64,000 nt of DNA, from contig JAGZIW010000005.1 in the NCBI GenBank assembly GCA_018366035.1, positions 1 through 64,000 of the forward strand, read 5' to 3'. Below the pieces are notes generated by a model. The model was not told where the DNA came from. It saw only the letters and a list, made by a program, of their open reading frames with translations, and searched no databases. Position numbers and translations under genes: made by a program. This stretch comes from Butyricicoccus pullicaecorum. Its GTDB lineage: Bacteria > Bacillota > Clostridia > Oscillospirales > Butyricicoccaceae. This document shows, piece by piece, positions 1-8,907 of the stretch (positions within the stretch are counted from its first letter, which is position 1; each line of letters opens with the position of its first letter).

Positions 1-965
1 ATACGTTCTCCAATCACCCGCACACCATCGACTACAACCGTTTCTGTCGGAGTACATACTACCGTCCGGCGGTGAATTTCTCTTTGCTCCGGTATCTGCC
101 CCTGTGTCTCTGCTATGATCTGCCTAATAAAATCAGGACGTGTCCCGCAGCAGCCGCCCAAATAGCACACCCCAAGTGGTACAAAGCGCGCCATCTGTGC
201 TGCAAACTGCTCTGGTGTAATGCTGTATATCCCCGTTTCCGGATCGGGCAGACCTGCGTTTGCCTTGACAATGAGGGGCAATGTGGTAAGTTCACACATC
301 TTTTGCACAATCGGATACAGTTCCTCGGGTCCCAGAGAGCAGTTAACGCCCAGAGCGTCTACGCCCAATCCCTCTAAAACTGCACACATCGCATCTACCG
401 AGCAGCCTGTAAAGGTACGATGATTGGGCTCAAAGGTCATCGTGACAAAAACAGGCTTGTCACTGTTTTCCTTCGCCGCAAGCACTGCTGCCTTGACCTC
501 ATACAGATCGGTCATAGTTTCAAAAACGATAATATCTGCATCTTTTCCTGCCAAAATGATTTCACGGAAAATATCATAAGCATCTTCAAAAGCCAATGTG
601 CCGTATGGCTCCAACAGCTGCCCAATCGGGCCAATATCAAGTGCTACCCTTGGGCACTCTGCCTGAGGATTGTCTTGGCAAAAAGTATGCACTGCCTGCT
701 TTGCACATGCCACACCTGCTGCAATGGTTTCCTGTACTGATAGTCCTTCATGTGCCAGCTTTTCACGATTTGCGCCAAAGGTATTGGTGTATAAAATTTG
801 TGCACCTGCGTCCAAATACGCGCGGTGTATCTTTGTAATCAATTCGGGGTTCGATAGATTGAGACCTTCCGGAGCACGTCCGGTCTCCAGTCCGGCACTT
901 TGCAGCATAGTTCCCATTGCCCCGTCCAAATACCACAGCCGATTTTGTTTATTATTCTCTCCCAC
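1..965 (-). CDS. metH: Cobalamin-dependent methionine synthase, N-terminal part (runs off left edge)
   Basis: Transfers a methyl group from methyl-tetrahydrofolate via cobalamin to homocysteine, making methionine in the cytoplasm. Only the first 321 codons are present. Visible are the homocysteine-binding start LDGAMGTML, the CSLGP segment and the zinc-binding GGCCGT motif that closes the Hcy methyltransferase barrel. The reading then enters the linker to the pterin-binding domain and stops at VIGER, so this is full MetH and not a stand-alone homocysteine methyltransferase. I chose a GTG start at 965 because no ATG precedes LDGAMG and a GGCGGG ribosome site lies 8 bases upstream; it overlaps the end of the preceding gene by 14 bases. 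That gene is the reactivation domain, so both are probably translated together. The exact start is uncertain. Confidence 0.88.
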   Translation of the reverse strand, partial: MGENNKQNRLWYLDGAMGTMLQSAGLETGRAPEGLNLSNPELITKIHRAYLDAGAQILYTNTFGANREKLAHEGLSVQETIAAGVACAKQAVHTFCQDNPQAECPRVALDIGPIGQLLEPYGTLAFEDAYDIFREIILAGKDADIIVFETMTDLYEVKAAVLAAKENSDKPVFVTMTFEPNHRTFTGCSVDAMCAVLEGLGVDALGVNCSLGPEELYPIVQKMCELTTLPLIVKANAGLPDPETGIYSITPEQFAAQMARFVPLGVCYLGGCCGTRPDFIRQIIAETQGQIPEQREIHRRTVVCTPTETVVVDGVRVIGER

Positions 966-1620
966 AGGTTTTTCCCGCCTTTCGAAATGCACAGGTTTCA
1001 AACATCGAGCAATATGCGCAGCCGCGAAAACGCCTGCTTTGCGGCTTGTCTGCAATGCCAATAAGCGCTGTCACGGACTTACGTGGTGTTAAAATGTGTG
1101 TACTGGTAACCGTTAAACCAATTTTACGCGGTGCGTCCACGGTTCGAATCAACTCGTCCTGCAATAAAATAGGCAGGTCTCCATAGCCCGGGCTAAAGCG
1201 ATCGGTCAAATGGATAGGCTCTCCAATCGCTTCTGTGATTTCCCGTTCCGCCTGATCACACACAGCCTCAATTGCAGCCGAACCACAGCAGTCCAGCACC
1301 ACAGCATGAGACATATCCCGCACCTGTGCACGGCGAATGGCAAGTTCCAAACCATTTCCCAGTGTTGCGGCAAGAAAAATCACCCGCTCGCAATCGGACA
1401 GCATTTCCGATATATCATTGCCAACAAAAGCAATATGTGGTGTCTGATTCCCTCGCTCTATTGAAAAAATGCGATAGGTATAGCGCGGTTCTATCACACG
1501 CAGGGTCTCCGCCATGCAGTCATCAATCATGGCGTCTACCTCTTGTGGGATCTCACTTCCCGTCCACTGCAAATACTGTAAAACCTCTTTTCGGTTAAAT
1601 GCTTTCAGTTCTACATTCAT
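952..1620 (-). CDS. Stand-alone MetH reactivation-domain protein
   Basis: A 222-residue protein resembling the S-adenosylmethionine-binding activation domain normally fused to the C-terminus of MetH, which re-methylates cobalamin after it oxidises to cob(II)alamin. Supporting segments are DRFSPGYGDLPI near residue 150 (the RxSPGYG-type signature) and a C-terminal cysteine-containing tail (CAYCSMFETC). The ATG at 1620 follows a GAGG ribosome site; longer readings start inside the upstream tatD gene. It sits 31 bases after tatD and overlaps metH, which it presumably serves. Split activation domains are known in Clostridia. The pairing with this metH is inference from position. Confidence 0.82.
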   Translation of the reverse strand: MNVELKAFNRKEVLQYLQWTGSEIPQEVDAMIDDCMAETLRVIEPRYTYRIFSIERGNQTPHIAFVGNDISEMLSDCERVIFLAATLGNGLELAIRRAQVRDMSHAVVLDCCGSAAIEAVCDQAEREITEAIGEPIHLTDRFSPGYGDLPILLQDELIRTVDAPRKIGLTVTSTHILTPRKSVTALIGIADKPQSRRFRGCAYCSMFETCAFRKAGKTCGRE

Positions 1621-1651
1621 CTTCGTTTTCCTCACACTCCATTGTGCAGCA

Positions 1652-2446
1652 TCAGCATACCGCATGATCGATGGCAAAAAATCGTTTTCCATTTTCCATC
1701 GTAATTTTTGCCGCTTCTTCTGGGGAGATTCCCTTGATTTCTGCAATTGTCTCTGCCATACGATGCACATACAGAGAGGAGTTGCGCTTGCCGCGATAGG
1801 GTTCCGGCGCCATATAGGGTGCATCTGTCTCAATCATCAATCGGTCGAGCGGAATCACTTCCACAGCCTCACGTGCCTTCTTGCTGTTCTTAAAGGTAAT
1901 GACACCGGTAAAGGATAACATACACCCGCATGCTAACAGCTGCTTTGCAAACTCTGCTGAACCTGAATAACAGTGGAATACACAGGGTACATCTGGATAC
2001 TGCTCCACAATCGTCAGACTGTCCAAATGTGCTTCGCGGTCATGGACAATGACAGGCAGTCCCAAGCGCTTTGCCATACGCATCTGCATACGAAAGACCT
2101 CCTGCTGGCGCTTGCGTGCAGCAGGATCTTTGCACCAGTAATAATCCAATCCAATTTCTCCGATCGCCTTTACGCGCGGATCAGCCGCCAATGTTTCCAT
2201 TTCATGCAGGTGATCTGACAACATCTCATCGCTCAAATTCTCTATATTTTCCGGATGATATCCCACCGCAGCATAAACCCATGGATACTGATTTGCATAA
2301 TGGATTGCCTTTTTGCTGCTCTCCAAGTCACAGCTTGGATTGAGGATCAGCCCAACACCGTTGTCCGGCATAGATGCCAGCAAAGTATCTCGGTCTGCAT
2401 CAAAGCACGCATCATCATAATGCGCATGTGTATCAAATACAATCAA
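1652..2446 (-). CDS. tatD: TatD family metal-dependent hydrolase/DNase
   Basis: Encodes 264 residues, the usual TatD length. The amidohydrolase-fold metal ligands are visible: FDTHAHYDD at the N-terminus, EIGLDYYW near residue 100, IVHDREAH near 135, FHCYSGS near 160 and IETDAPYMAPEP near 205. Family members are cytoplasmic Mg-dependent nucleases proposed to act in DNA repair or turnover; the substrate here is not shown. The start is a TTG at 2446 with GGAGG ten bases upstream, and no in-frame ATG fits. It precedes the MetH activation gene by 31 bases and is separated from metG by a terminator, so it probably heads a tatD-activation-metH transcript. Confidence 0.93.
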   Translation of the reverse strand: MIVFDTHAHYDDACFDADRDTLLASMPDNGVGLILNPSCDLESSKKAIHYANQYPWVYAAVGYHPENIENLSDEMLSDHLHEMETLAADPRVKAIGEIGLDYYWCKDPAARKRQQEVFRMQMRMAKRLGLPVIVHDREAHLDSLTIVEQYPDVPCVFHCYSGSAEFAKQLLACGCMLSFTGVITFKNSKKAREAVEVIPLDRLMIETDAPYMAPEPYRGKRNSSLYVHRMAETIAEIKGISPEEAAKITMENGKRFFAIDHAVC

Positions 2447-2479
2447 AAATATATGCCTCCCATTTCTTTTACAATAACA

Positions 2480-2510
2480 AAAGGGCGCAGGAATATTTTC
2501 CGCGCCCTTT
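2480..2510 (-). terminator. Rho-independent terminator after metG
   Basis: Perfect 9-bp stem AAAGGGCGC/GCGCCCTTT with a 13-base loop; on the minus strand it is followed by TTTTGTTATTG. It lies between the metG stop and the tatD start. Confidence 0.85.
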
Positions 2511-2544
2511 CCTAATTCATATCATTTGAATGACATTGCAGCCT

Positions 2545-4536
2545 TTAGCACAATTTTGCACCCGCTGGTACTGCGTCATCTAACATCACCAAATGCAGCT
2601 CTTCCTCACCGTCCGCAAGCTCCCGCACAGCAGACAAAATCATACCATTGGACTCCTGTCCCATCATCTTGCGCGGCGGCAGATTGGTGCAGGCAACAAG
2701 TGTTTTTCCTACAAGGTCCTCTGCCTTATAATATTTTGCAATGCCGGACAGAATCTGACGTGTCATTTCCGTGCCATCATTCAGCTGGAACTTCAGGAGT
2801 TTTTCACTTTTGGGCACATTTTCACAGGCCAGTACCTTGCACACGGTCATTTCCACCTTGGCAAATTCGTCAATGGTAATGCAGCCTTCTGGAATCTCAA
2901 CCTTCTTTGCCTTCTTTTCTTCCTTCTTGACGGCCTTCTCCTGCTTTTTTTCTTTCTTATCAGACTTTTCTTCTGCGCCAAGAATTTCTTCCAGCTTCTT
3001 GGCAATATCGATTCTGCCAAACAAAATCTCAGCCTGTCCAACCGTACCGCCAACGGGCATACCGCCAAAGGAGGCAAGTGATTCCACGCCTGTATTCTCT
3101 ACTCCCAACTGCGCAAAGATCTTATCCGCAGTTTCCGGCAGATAGGGCTTGAGCATAGTGGCAGCAAAGCGAATGGACTCCAGAAGATTATAGAGTACCG
3201 TGCCAAGACGCGCTTTCTTGCTCTCATCTTTTGCAAGTGCCCAAGGCATGGTCTCATCAATATATTTGTTCGAGCGGCGCAGCAGCGCGAAGATTTCGTC
3301 CATGGCATCTGCAACATGCAGCCCCTTCATCTTTGCCTCTACGCGACTTGGCAGCGCGAGTGCCATGCTTCGAAGTTCCTCGTCCACTGGCTCTGACGCA
3401 CATGGCTCCATAATTCTTCCATCAAAATATTTATGATTCATTGCAATGGTACGGTTGACCAAATTGCCTAGTACATTGGCAAGCTCCGCATTGATGCGTT
3501 CCATCATCATTTCATAAGTCAAAACGCCATCATTTGCAAACGGGATTTCATGCAGCACATAATAACGCACAGCATCTACGCCAAAATGTTTTACAAGGTC
3601 ATCTGCATAGATGACATTGCCCGCAGACTTGGACATTTTTCCATCACCGACGAGCAGCCATGGATGCCCAAAGACCTGCTTCGGCAATTCTTCTCCGAGC
3701 GCCATTAGGAAAATCGGCCAATAAATCGTGTGGAAGCGAATGATATCCTTACCGATCAAATGCACATCTGCCGGCCAATATTTCTGATAGTGCGCATCAT
3801 GATTCCCGTCCGGATCGTAGCCGCAGAAAGTAATATAGTTCGTAAGCGCATCGAGCCAAACGTAGACAACATGCTTGTCATCAAATGTGACCGGCACACC
3901 CCAGTTAAAGGAGGTTCTGGACACACAAAGATCCTGCAAGCCCGGCTTCAAGAAGTTATTGACCATCTCATTCTTACGGGATTCCGGCTGAATAAAGTCT
4001 GGATTGGCCTCAATATGCTTCATCAGACGATCGGCATACTTACTCATACGGAAGAAATATGCTTCCTCCTCTGCGTCCTCAACCGGTCTGCCGCAATCCG
4101 GACACTTACCGTCTACGAGCTGGCTCTCTGTCCAGAAAGATTCACAAGGTGTACAATATTTTCCCTTATAGGAGCCCTTATAGATATCGCCTTGCTCATA
4201 AAGCTTCTTAAAAATCTTTTGTACCTTTTCCACATGCATCGGATCGGTGGTGCGCACAAAGCGGTCATAGGTGGTGTTCATGAGATCCCAGATTCTTTTG
4301 ATCTCCCCTGCAACATTATCTACATACTGTTGTGGGGTAATGCCAGCTTGCGCTGCCTTGTCCTGAATCTTCTGTCCATGCTCATCGGTTCCTGTCTGGA
4401 AATATACATCATACCCTGTCATACGCTTATAGCGTGCAATCGCATCAGCAAGAATAATCTCATAGGTATTGCCAATATGCGGCTTTGCCGATGTATAGGC
4501 AATTGCTGTTGAGATATAATACGGTTTTTTCTCCAT
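2545..4536 (-). CDS. metG: Methionyl-tRNA synthetase
   Basis: Charges tRNA-Met for initiation and elongation. The 663-residue protein carries the class I signature HIGN near residue 21, a zinc knuckle with two CxxC pairs (CTPC ... CPDC) near 127-145, and the KMSKS loop (KMSKSAGN) near residue 301. A lysine-rich linker of about 30 residues around 520-550 joins the catalytic part to a C-terminal tRNA-binding (EMAP-like) domain, the arrangement of the long bacterial MetG form. The ATG at 4536 follows GAGGAGG. It is a single-gene unit with its own promoter and a terminator; the upstream region shows no T-box element. Confidence 0.97.
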   Translation of the reverse strand: MEKKPYYISTAIAYTSAKPHIGNTYEIILADAIARYKRMTGYDVYFQTGTDEHGQKIQDKAAQAGITPQQYVDNVAGEIKRIWDLMNTTYDRFVRTTDPMHVEKVQKIFKKLYEQGDIYKGSYKGKYCTPCESFWTESQLVDGKCPDCGRPVEDAEEEAYFFRMSKYADRLMKHIEANPDFIQPESRKNEMVNNFLKPGLQDLCVSRTSFNWGVPVTFDDKHVVYVWLDALTNYITFCGYDPDGNHDAHYQKYWPADVHLIGKDIIRFHTIYWPIFLMALGEELPKQVFGHPWLLVGDGKMSKSAGNVIYADDLVKHFGVDAVRYYVLHEIPFANDGVLTYEMMMERINAELANVLGNLVNRTIAMNHKYFDGRIMEPCASEPVDEELRSMALALPSRVEAKMKGLHVADAMDEIFALLRRSNKYIDETMPWALAKDESKKARLGTVLYNLLESIRFAATMLKPYLPETADKIFAQLGVENTGVESLASFGGMPVGGTVGQAEILFGRIDIAKKLEEILGAEEKSDKKEKKQEKAVKKEEKKAKKVEIPEGCITIDEFAKVEMTVCKVLACENVPKSEKLLKFQLNDGTEMTRQILSGIAKYYKAEDLVGKTLVACTNLPPRKMMGQESNGMILSAVRELADGEEELHLVMLDDAVPAGAKLC

Positions 4537-4575
4537 TTTATCTCACTCCTCCTCTATTTATCCAATCTACCTTAT

Positions 4576-4604
4576 ATCATAACGGAATTTCAAAGTGTAA
4601 TCAA
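4576..4604 (-). promoter_or_regulatory. metG promoter
   Basis: Minus-strand -35 TTGATT and -10 TATGAT separated by 17 bases, about 40 bases upstream of the metG start codon. Confidence 0.6.
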
Positions 4605-4638
4605 TATATTTTATGGAAATTCCTGAAAACAGCAAAAT

Positions 4639-4669
4639 GCCCGCTTGCCGCAATATACGACAAGCGAGC
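4639..4669 (-). terminator. Terminator after the vanW/DUF975 operon
   Basis: On the minus strand GCTCGCTTG pairs with CAAGCGGGC (9 bp, one G-U) and is followed by ATTTTGCTGTTTT, just past the stop of the 257-residue membrane protein. Confidence 0.7.
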
Positions 4670-4678
4670 ACCTTACAT

Positions 4679-5452
4679 TTACTGCTTCGGCGAAATACGG
4701 TCTCCCTGCTCCACCATCTGAAAATAGATGAGGAACGCAGCGAGCAAATATCCCCAATAAAACAGCATGCCAATTCCCATCGTCCAAACACCAAAGAGTT
4801 CCCAGCCGACAAAGCTTACCACAAACACAATCATTTTTCCCCAATGCCCCTTGAGGATACGTGCAGACTGCTTTGTTGCCTTCCATGCACCAAGGGTAGG
4901 ATCTCGCATCATAAGCGGATACGCCCCCAAATAGCAGATGATACGTGCGGTAAACGGAATGCTGACAAGGCTATACAATCCCACCGACTGCATAAGCAAT
5001 ATGGCAAAAGTCTGCTCATCTGCAATCATCTCTGGATTTGGGCTCAGCACCATATAGATATAGAGTGCTGTCACACCAAACGGAATACTCAGCCAAAGGA
5101 CGGTACGCAGGAGGATACACAATCCAAGGCGCAGACTGCGCAGATACATCTGCATACTGGTCAGCGCATCGAATGCCCGCAAAATCGAGGAATTTCCCAC
5201 GAGTAAAACCTCGCCAAGAAATGCCATCACACCATAAAGCATTGGCAGTACAAGCAGTACAATGCTGCCAACATACATAAGGATCGGCAATGTAACCTGT
5301 CCCGTAGATAACACATAATTGCTGACGAAGCTATTGGTCAATATAAACGGCAGTGCACAAGCAAGTACCGCACCCATGACCTGTACCAAATTACGCATCA
5401 CACTTTGTTTTGCAATCAATTTGGCTTGTCTGCGTAAATTATAGGATTCCAA
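4679..5452 (-). CDS. Integral membrane protein, DUF975-like
   Basis: A 257-residue protein with a short basic N-terminus (ESYNLRRQAK) and about six hydrophobic spans around residues 24-44, 55-80, 105-135, 150-172, 205-222 and 225-245. The basic start with repeated R/K, the R-rich stretch before the third span and the late KxSxxxLKG segment resemble the DUF975 family of Firmicutes membrane proteins, which has no assigned function. It begins 27 bases after the VanW/G5 gene stop, so the two are probably cotranscribed, and a terminator follows. The family call is from memory of its general pattern. Confidence 0.6.
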   Translation of the reverse strand: MESYNLRRQAKLIAKQSVMRNLVQVMGAVLACALPFILTNSFVSNYVLSTGQVTLPILMYVGSIVLLVLPMLYGVMAFLGEVLLVGNSSILRAFDALTSMQMYLRSLRLGLCILLRTVLWLSIPFGVTALYIYMVLSPNPEMIADEQTFAILLMQSVGLYSLVSIPFTARIICYLGAYPLMMRDPTLGAWKATKQSARILKGHWGKMIVFVVSFVGWELFGVWTMGIGMLFYWGYLLAAFLIYFQMVEQGDRISPKQ

Positions 5453-5479
5453 ACTTTATTTCTTCCTTTCTCAGAGCGC

Positions 5480-7531
5480 TCAAATTTCCGGCGGCGGTAC
5501 AGTCGGCTGTTCTGCTGAACCGGACGGCTCTGGCGGCGTTGCGGCACCGCCCGTTGCAGTGCTGCCATTTGCGGCACCATTGGAGGGTGTTGTCCCTCCC
5601 CCCTGTGGTGTCGTTGGATTTGTTGACGGATTTGTGGTCGTATTGGGATCTGAGGGCGCCACTGGAGGCTTGGTTTTATCCGGTCCCACCAGCACGACCT
5701 TGTCACGCTTTTTATAACTGGAATGGTTCGCAACCTCTTTTTTGGTTTCTCCATTGACTGTTACATACTTATAAGTCACCGTCTTATATCCGGTTGCAGC
5801 GGTTTGATCGACCTTTTTGGTGCCCGGCTCCAGAGAAGCATCTTTCTTTTCGACCGTTGTTGGCGTCAATGTCTCCAAAATTTCGGTTTCCAGCTTTACG
5901 GTCTTATCATCTACCTTTGTACCCAAAATCTTGGTTTTCATCTCACTGCCTTCGCGAACAGCTACAATCTTAATGGGATAATCTGTATTATTCTTGAACT
6001 TAAAGTCCAAGCTGCCATAACTCACCGTCGCATCTTGTCCCAGCGGCGTATAAGCAACCGTAAGCGAATGGTTGGTGCGCTCTGTGACCTCAAGGTCAGC
6101 ACGCAAAACAGCCATATACAAAGTCGAAGATGGCTGACACACGCCTCCACCCACTTCATCAATCAGTTTTCCATTTGCATACGCACCTGCGGACTTGAAT
6201 CCACGTTCGGGTGTACGTGCTCCCACAACGTCATTATAGGAGAACTCCTCTCCCGGATTCAAAATCGTGCCATTCATATACTTTGCAGCCAGTGTAACAT
6301 TATTGGTTCTCTGCGTATTTCCTGTATTGAGCGTGGTAGAAGCGCTTGCCAAGACGTCGCGAAACAAGGCACGATCTAAGACCTCTTTCGTCACCTTTGC
6401 CGGTGTGACAGTAACCGGAATGGTGTACTGATCCGCACTGCCGTCTCCAATCACTGCCTGTGCCTGTGCAACGTCCATTACGATTCCATTTTGTTCGGGG
6501 ATAATGGTCTTTCCATCGGTCTTATCTACAATCGCATTGACTGGCGGACGATCTACCTTTTGTTTGAGCGCTGCAACGTCCAGCGGTGCTGGCTCTGTCA
6601 GCTGTGTTTCTACAACATAAGGCGTAAAGTCCATGGTCTTTGTAATTTTATCGACAATTGCATTCTGTACCTGATCGCGGTCAAAGCTGACTCCCGGCTT
6701 CGGCATAGTCAAAATGAGATTACTGCCCTGCAGCTCCCATGTTTCCGGCTGCGGCTGTGTCAGCGCTTCCGCCGCAATTGCATCAAGCTTTGCCTGAAGT
6801 CCTGCCTCATCAAGCTTGATAACCAGCTTACTTTCCTGACCACCAAAAAGTGCTGTCACGGTTTCCTGCACGCGCTCTACCACATTGCCTGTATGACCTA
6901 CTTCAAAGGCTGCCTGTGCACTTTCCAGTGCATCTAATCCACCTGTGACATCACGAACCGCAATTTCATACTGCTTATCATGGATCTGCACCGGAATGAT
7001 TCCATTTTCTACAAGCGGCTCGGCTTCCCGCTTGATTTTCTCCGCAGCTTGTGCAAGGGTCAGTCCACCAACCTCAACCGAGCCTGCCGTGACACCATAA
7101 AAAATCGTATTTGTAAGATAGGTATATCCAAGCACGCTGCCTGCACCCACGCCAGCGAGTGCCAACAATACGGCAAGCACAATCATTCCGGTTTTCTTCT
7201 TTTTTTTCTGGTCACCTGATTTGCCAGACTTCTTATTTTTTCCACCAGATGGCACAGCAGGCTGCGGTTTTTTCTTCGCCGCAGTTCCCTTTGCTCCACG
7301 CTGTCCAGCGGCAGACTGTGCATTTCTTTTTCCAGAGGACTGCATGACGGGCTGTGGGTCTACATATCTCGGTGACTCCTGCTGCGACCCATGTGACTCT
7401 GGTCTCCACACCTGATCTCCACTAGGTTCTATGATTGTATGCGGCTTTTGCGGCGGTCTTTGATTGCCTGCCATCTGCGTATATTCATTCAAAATATCAT
7501 CAACAGATATGTCTTTGTTATGTCGATCCAT
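5480..7531 (-). CDS. VanW-domain cell-envelope protein with G5 domain
   Basis: About 683 residues. Order: disordered Pro/Gln/Lys-rich cytoplasmic N-terminus (1-115), one transmembrane span (about 117-140), a YoaR-like putative peptidoglycan-binding region repeated twice (about 150-380), the VanW domain (about 395-540, with NPGEEFSYND and GGGVCQPSSTLY), a G5 domain (about 545-620) and a Pro/Thr/Gly tail. Such proteins are surface-exposed and tied to cell-wall binding; VanW's biochemical role is unknown. Three in-frame ATGs compete (7555, 7540, 7531). I favour 7531 because GGAGAG lies nine bases upstream, whereas it abuts 7540. It leads a two-gene operon with the downstream membrane protein. 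Confidence 0.87.
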   Translation of the reverse strand: MDRHNKDISVDDILNEYTQMAGNQRPPQKPHTIIEPSGDQVWRPESHGSQQESPRYVDPQPVMQSSGKRNAQSAAGQRGAKGTAAKKKPQPAVPSGGKNKKSGKSGDQKKKKKTGMIVLAVLLALAGVGAGSVLGYTYLTNTIFYGVTAGSVEVGGLTLAQAAEKIKREAEPLVENGIIPVQIHDKQYEIAVRDVTGGLDALESAQAAFEVGHTGNVVERVQETVTALFGGQESKLVIKLDEAGLQAKLDAIAAEALTQPQPETWELQGSNLILTMPKPGVSFDRDQVQNAIVDKITKTMDFTPYVVETQLTEPAPLDVAALKQKVDRPPVNAIVDKTDGKTIIPEQNGIVMDVAQAQAVIGDGSADQYTIPVTVTPAKVTKEVLDRALFRDVLASASTTLNTGNTQRTNNVTLAAKYMNGTILNPGEEFSYNDVVGARTPERGFKSAGAYANGKLIDEVGGGVCQPSSTLYMAVLRADLEVTERTNHSLTVAYTPLGQDATVSYGSLDFKFKNNTDYPIKIVAVREGSEMKTKILGTKVDDKTVKLETEILETLTPTTVEKKDASLEPGTKKVDQTAATGYKTVTYKYVTVNGETKKEVANHSSYKKRDKVVLVGPDKTKPPVAPSDPNTTTNPSTNPTTPQGGGTTPSNGAANGSTATGGAATPPEPSGSAEQPTVPPPEI

Positions 7532-7618
7532 ACGTTGCATCTCTCCCCCATTCATAAATATATCTGTATTCTATTCGACGCAGCTGCAAATTAAAACAGC
7601 CATCGTATCTTCTAAAAA

Positions 7619-7638
7619 GGGGACGCTTGCACGCCCCC
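7619..7638 (-). terminator. Terminator after ychF
   Basis: Minus-strand stem GGGGGCG/CGTCCCC (7 bp, one G-U) with a six-base loop, followed by TTTTTAG, 16 bases past the ychF stop. Confidence 0.75.
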
Positions 7639-7653
7639 AAAATAGATTGCCGC

Positions 7654-8757
7654 TTATACATTAAAACGGAACAAAACAACGTCACCATCTTGCATGACGT
7701 ACTCCTTACCCTCAGAACGAACAAGACCCTTCTCTCGCGCTGCTGCCAGTGAGCCGCATGCCATCAAATCATCATAGGAAACGACCTCTGCACGAATAAA
7801 TCCGCGCTCAAAATCGGTATGAATCTTTCCTGCCGCCTGCGGTGCCTTGGTTCCCTTTTCAATCGTCCACGCACGAACCTCCTGCTCTCCGGCAGTCAGA
7901 TAGCTCATCAGTCCCAAAAGATCATAGCATACTCGAATCAGGCGATCGAGACCGGATTCCTCCAATCCCAAATCAGACAGGAACATTTCCTTTTCTTCCG
8001 GCTCCAGACTGGTGATATCCTCCTCCAGCTTTGCACAAATCGGAAGAACCATTGCGCCCTCGTCCTCTGCAATCTTCTGTACTGCGCTAAGGCGTGCATT
8101 TTCCGCCTTATCTCCTGTAAATCCGGCTTCATCCATATTGGCAGCGTAAATGACCTTCTTTGCAGTGAGCAGATCCGATTCATTCAGTACGCGGCGTACA
8201 TCATCATTATCTAAAAAACCGGAGAAAGTACGCGCAGTCTTTCCTTCCTCAAGATGTGCCTTGAGTTCTTCCAAAATCTGTACGTCTGCGGCAAGCTTCT
8301 TATCCGCCTTTGCCGCCTTGCGGGTACGGTCAAGCCGGCGATCGATATGCTCGATATCAGAAAGAATCAATTCCAGATTGATGGTCTCAATATCACGTGC
8401 AGGGTCAACTGAACCATCTACATGAACAATATTCTCATTTTCAAAGCAGCGCACTACATGTACGATTGCGTCGACCTCACGAATGTGCGACAGGAACTTA
8501 TTGCCCAAACCCTCGCCCTTGGAAGCACCGCGCACAAGACCTGCAATATCTACAAATTCCACCACAGCTGGTGTTGTCTTTTTCGCATGATAGAGATCGG
8601 TCAGCGGCTGTAAACGATAATCCGGAACAGCGACCATACCCACATTGGGATCAATGGTGCAAAATGGATAATTTGCGCTCTCAGCGCCTGCATTGGTAAT
8701 GGCGTTAAATAAGGTCGATTTACCTACATTTGGCAGACCTACAATGCCTAATTTCAT
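7654..8757 (-). CDS. ychF: Redox-regulated ATPase/GTPase YchF (Obg family)
   Basis: Encodes 367 residues, close to the family norm of about 363. Motifs: G1 GLPNVGKST at residues 6-14, G3 DIAG near 68-71, the substituted NxxE-type G4 region (NMDEAG) around 200 that gives the family ATP preference, a central coiled coil (about 130-175) and a C-terminal TGS domain (from about 275). It is a universally conserved ribosome-associated P-loop protein linked to stress control. It is monocistronic, with a well-formed promoter and terminator. Confidence 0.97.
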   Translation of the reverse strand: MKLGIVGLPNVGKSTLFNAITNAGAESANYPFCTIDPNVGMVAVPDYRLQPLTDLYHAKKTTPAVVEFVDIAGLVRGASKGEGLGNKFLSHIREVDAIVHVVRCFENENIVHVDGSVDPARDIETINLELILSDIEHIDRRLDRTRKAAKADKKLAADVQILEELKAHLEEGKTARTFSGFLDNDDVRRVLNESDLLTAKKVIYAANMDEAGFTGDKAENARLSAVQKIAEDEGAMVLPICAKLEEDITSLEPEEKEMFLSDLGLEESGLDRLIRVCYDLLGLMSYLTAGEQEVRAWTIEKGTKAPQAAGKIHTDFERGFIRAEVVSYDDLMACGSLAAAREKGLVRSEGKEYVMQDGDVVLFRFNV

Positions 8758-8795
8758 ACGTATCTTCCTCCGAAAACGGTTTTCATCTAAAAAGG

Positions 8796-8824
8796 ATTAT
8801 AGCAGGATTTGCTATAAAATGCAA
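8796..8824 (-). promoter_or_regulatory. ychF promoter
   Basis: TTGCAT, 17-base spacer, TATAAT on the minus strand, 39 bases before the ychF start codon. Confidence 0.7.
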
Positions 8825-8907
8825 TGATATTCATGTAATGTACAAGGTTTTCCTTGGAATACTTTTGCAAAAACAAAAATTTTACTTTTGTAAAAACAGA
8901 AGCCCAT

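Noticed and set aside
2847..3077. Arg/Lys-rich minus-strand frame inside metG
   Set aside because: Alternative frame of the lysine-rich MetG linker, not a gene.
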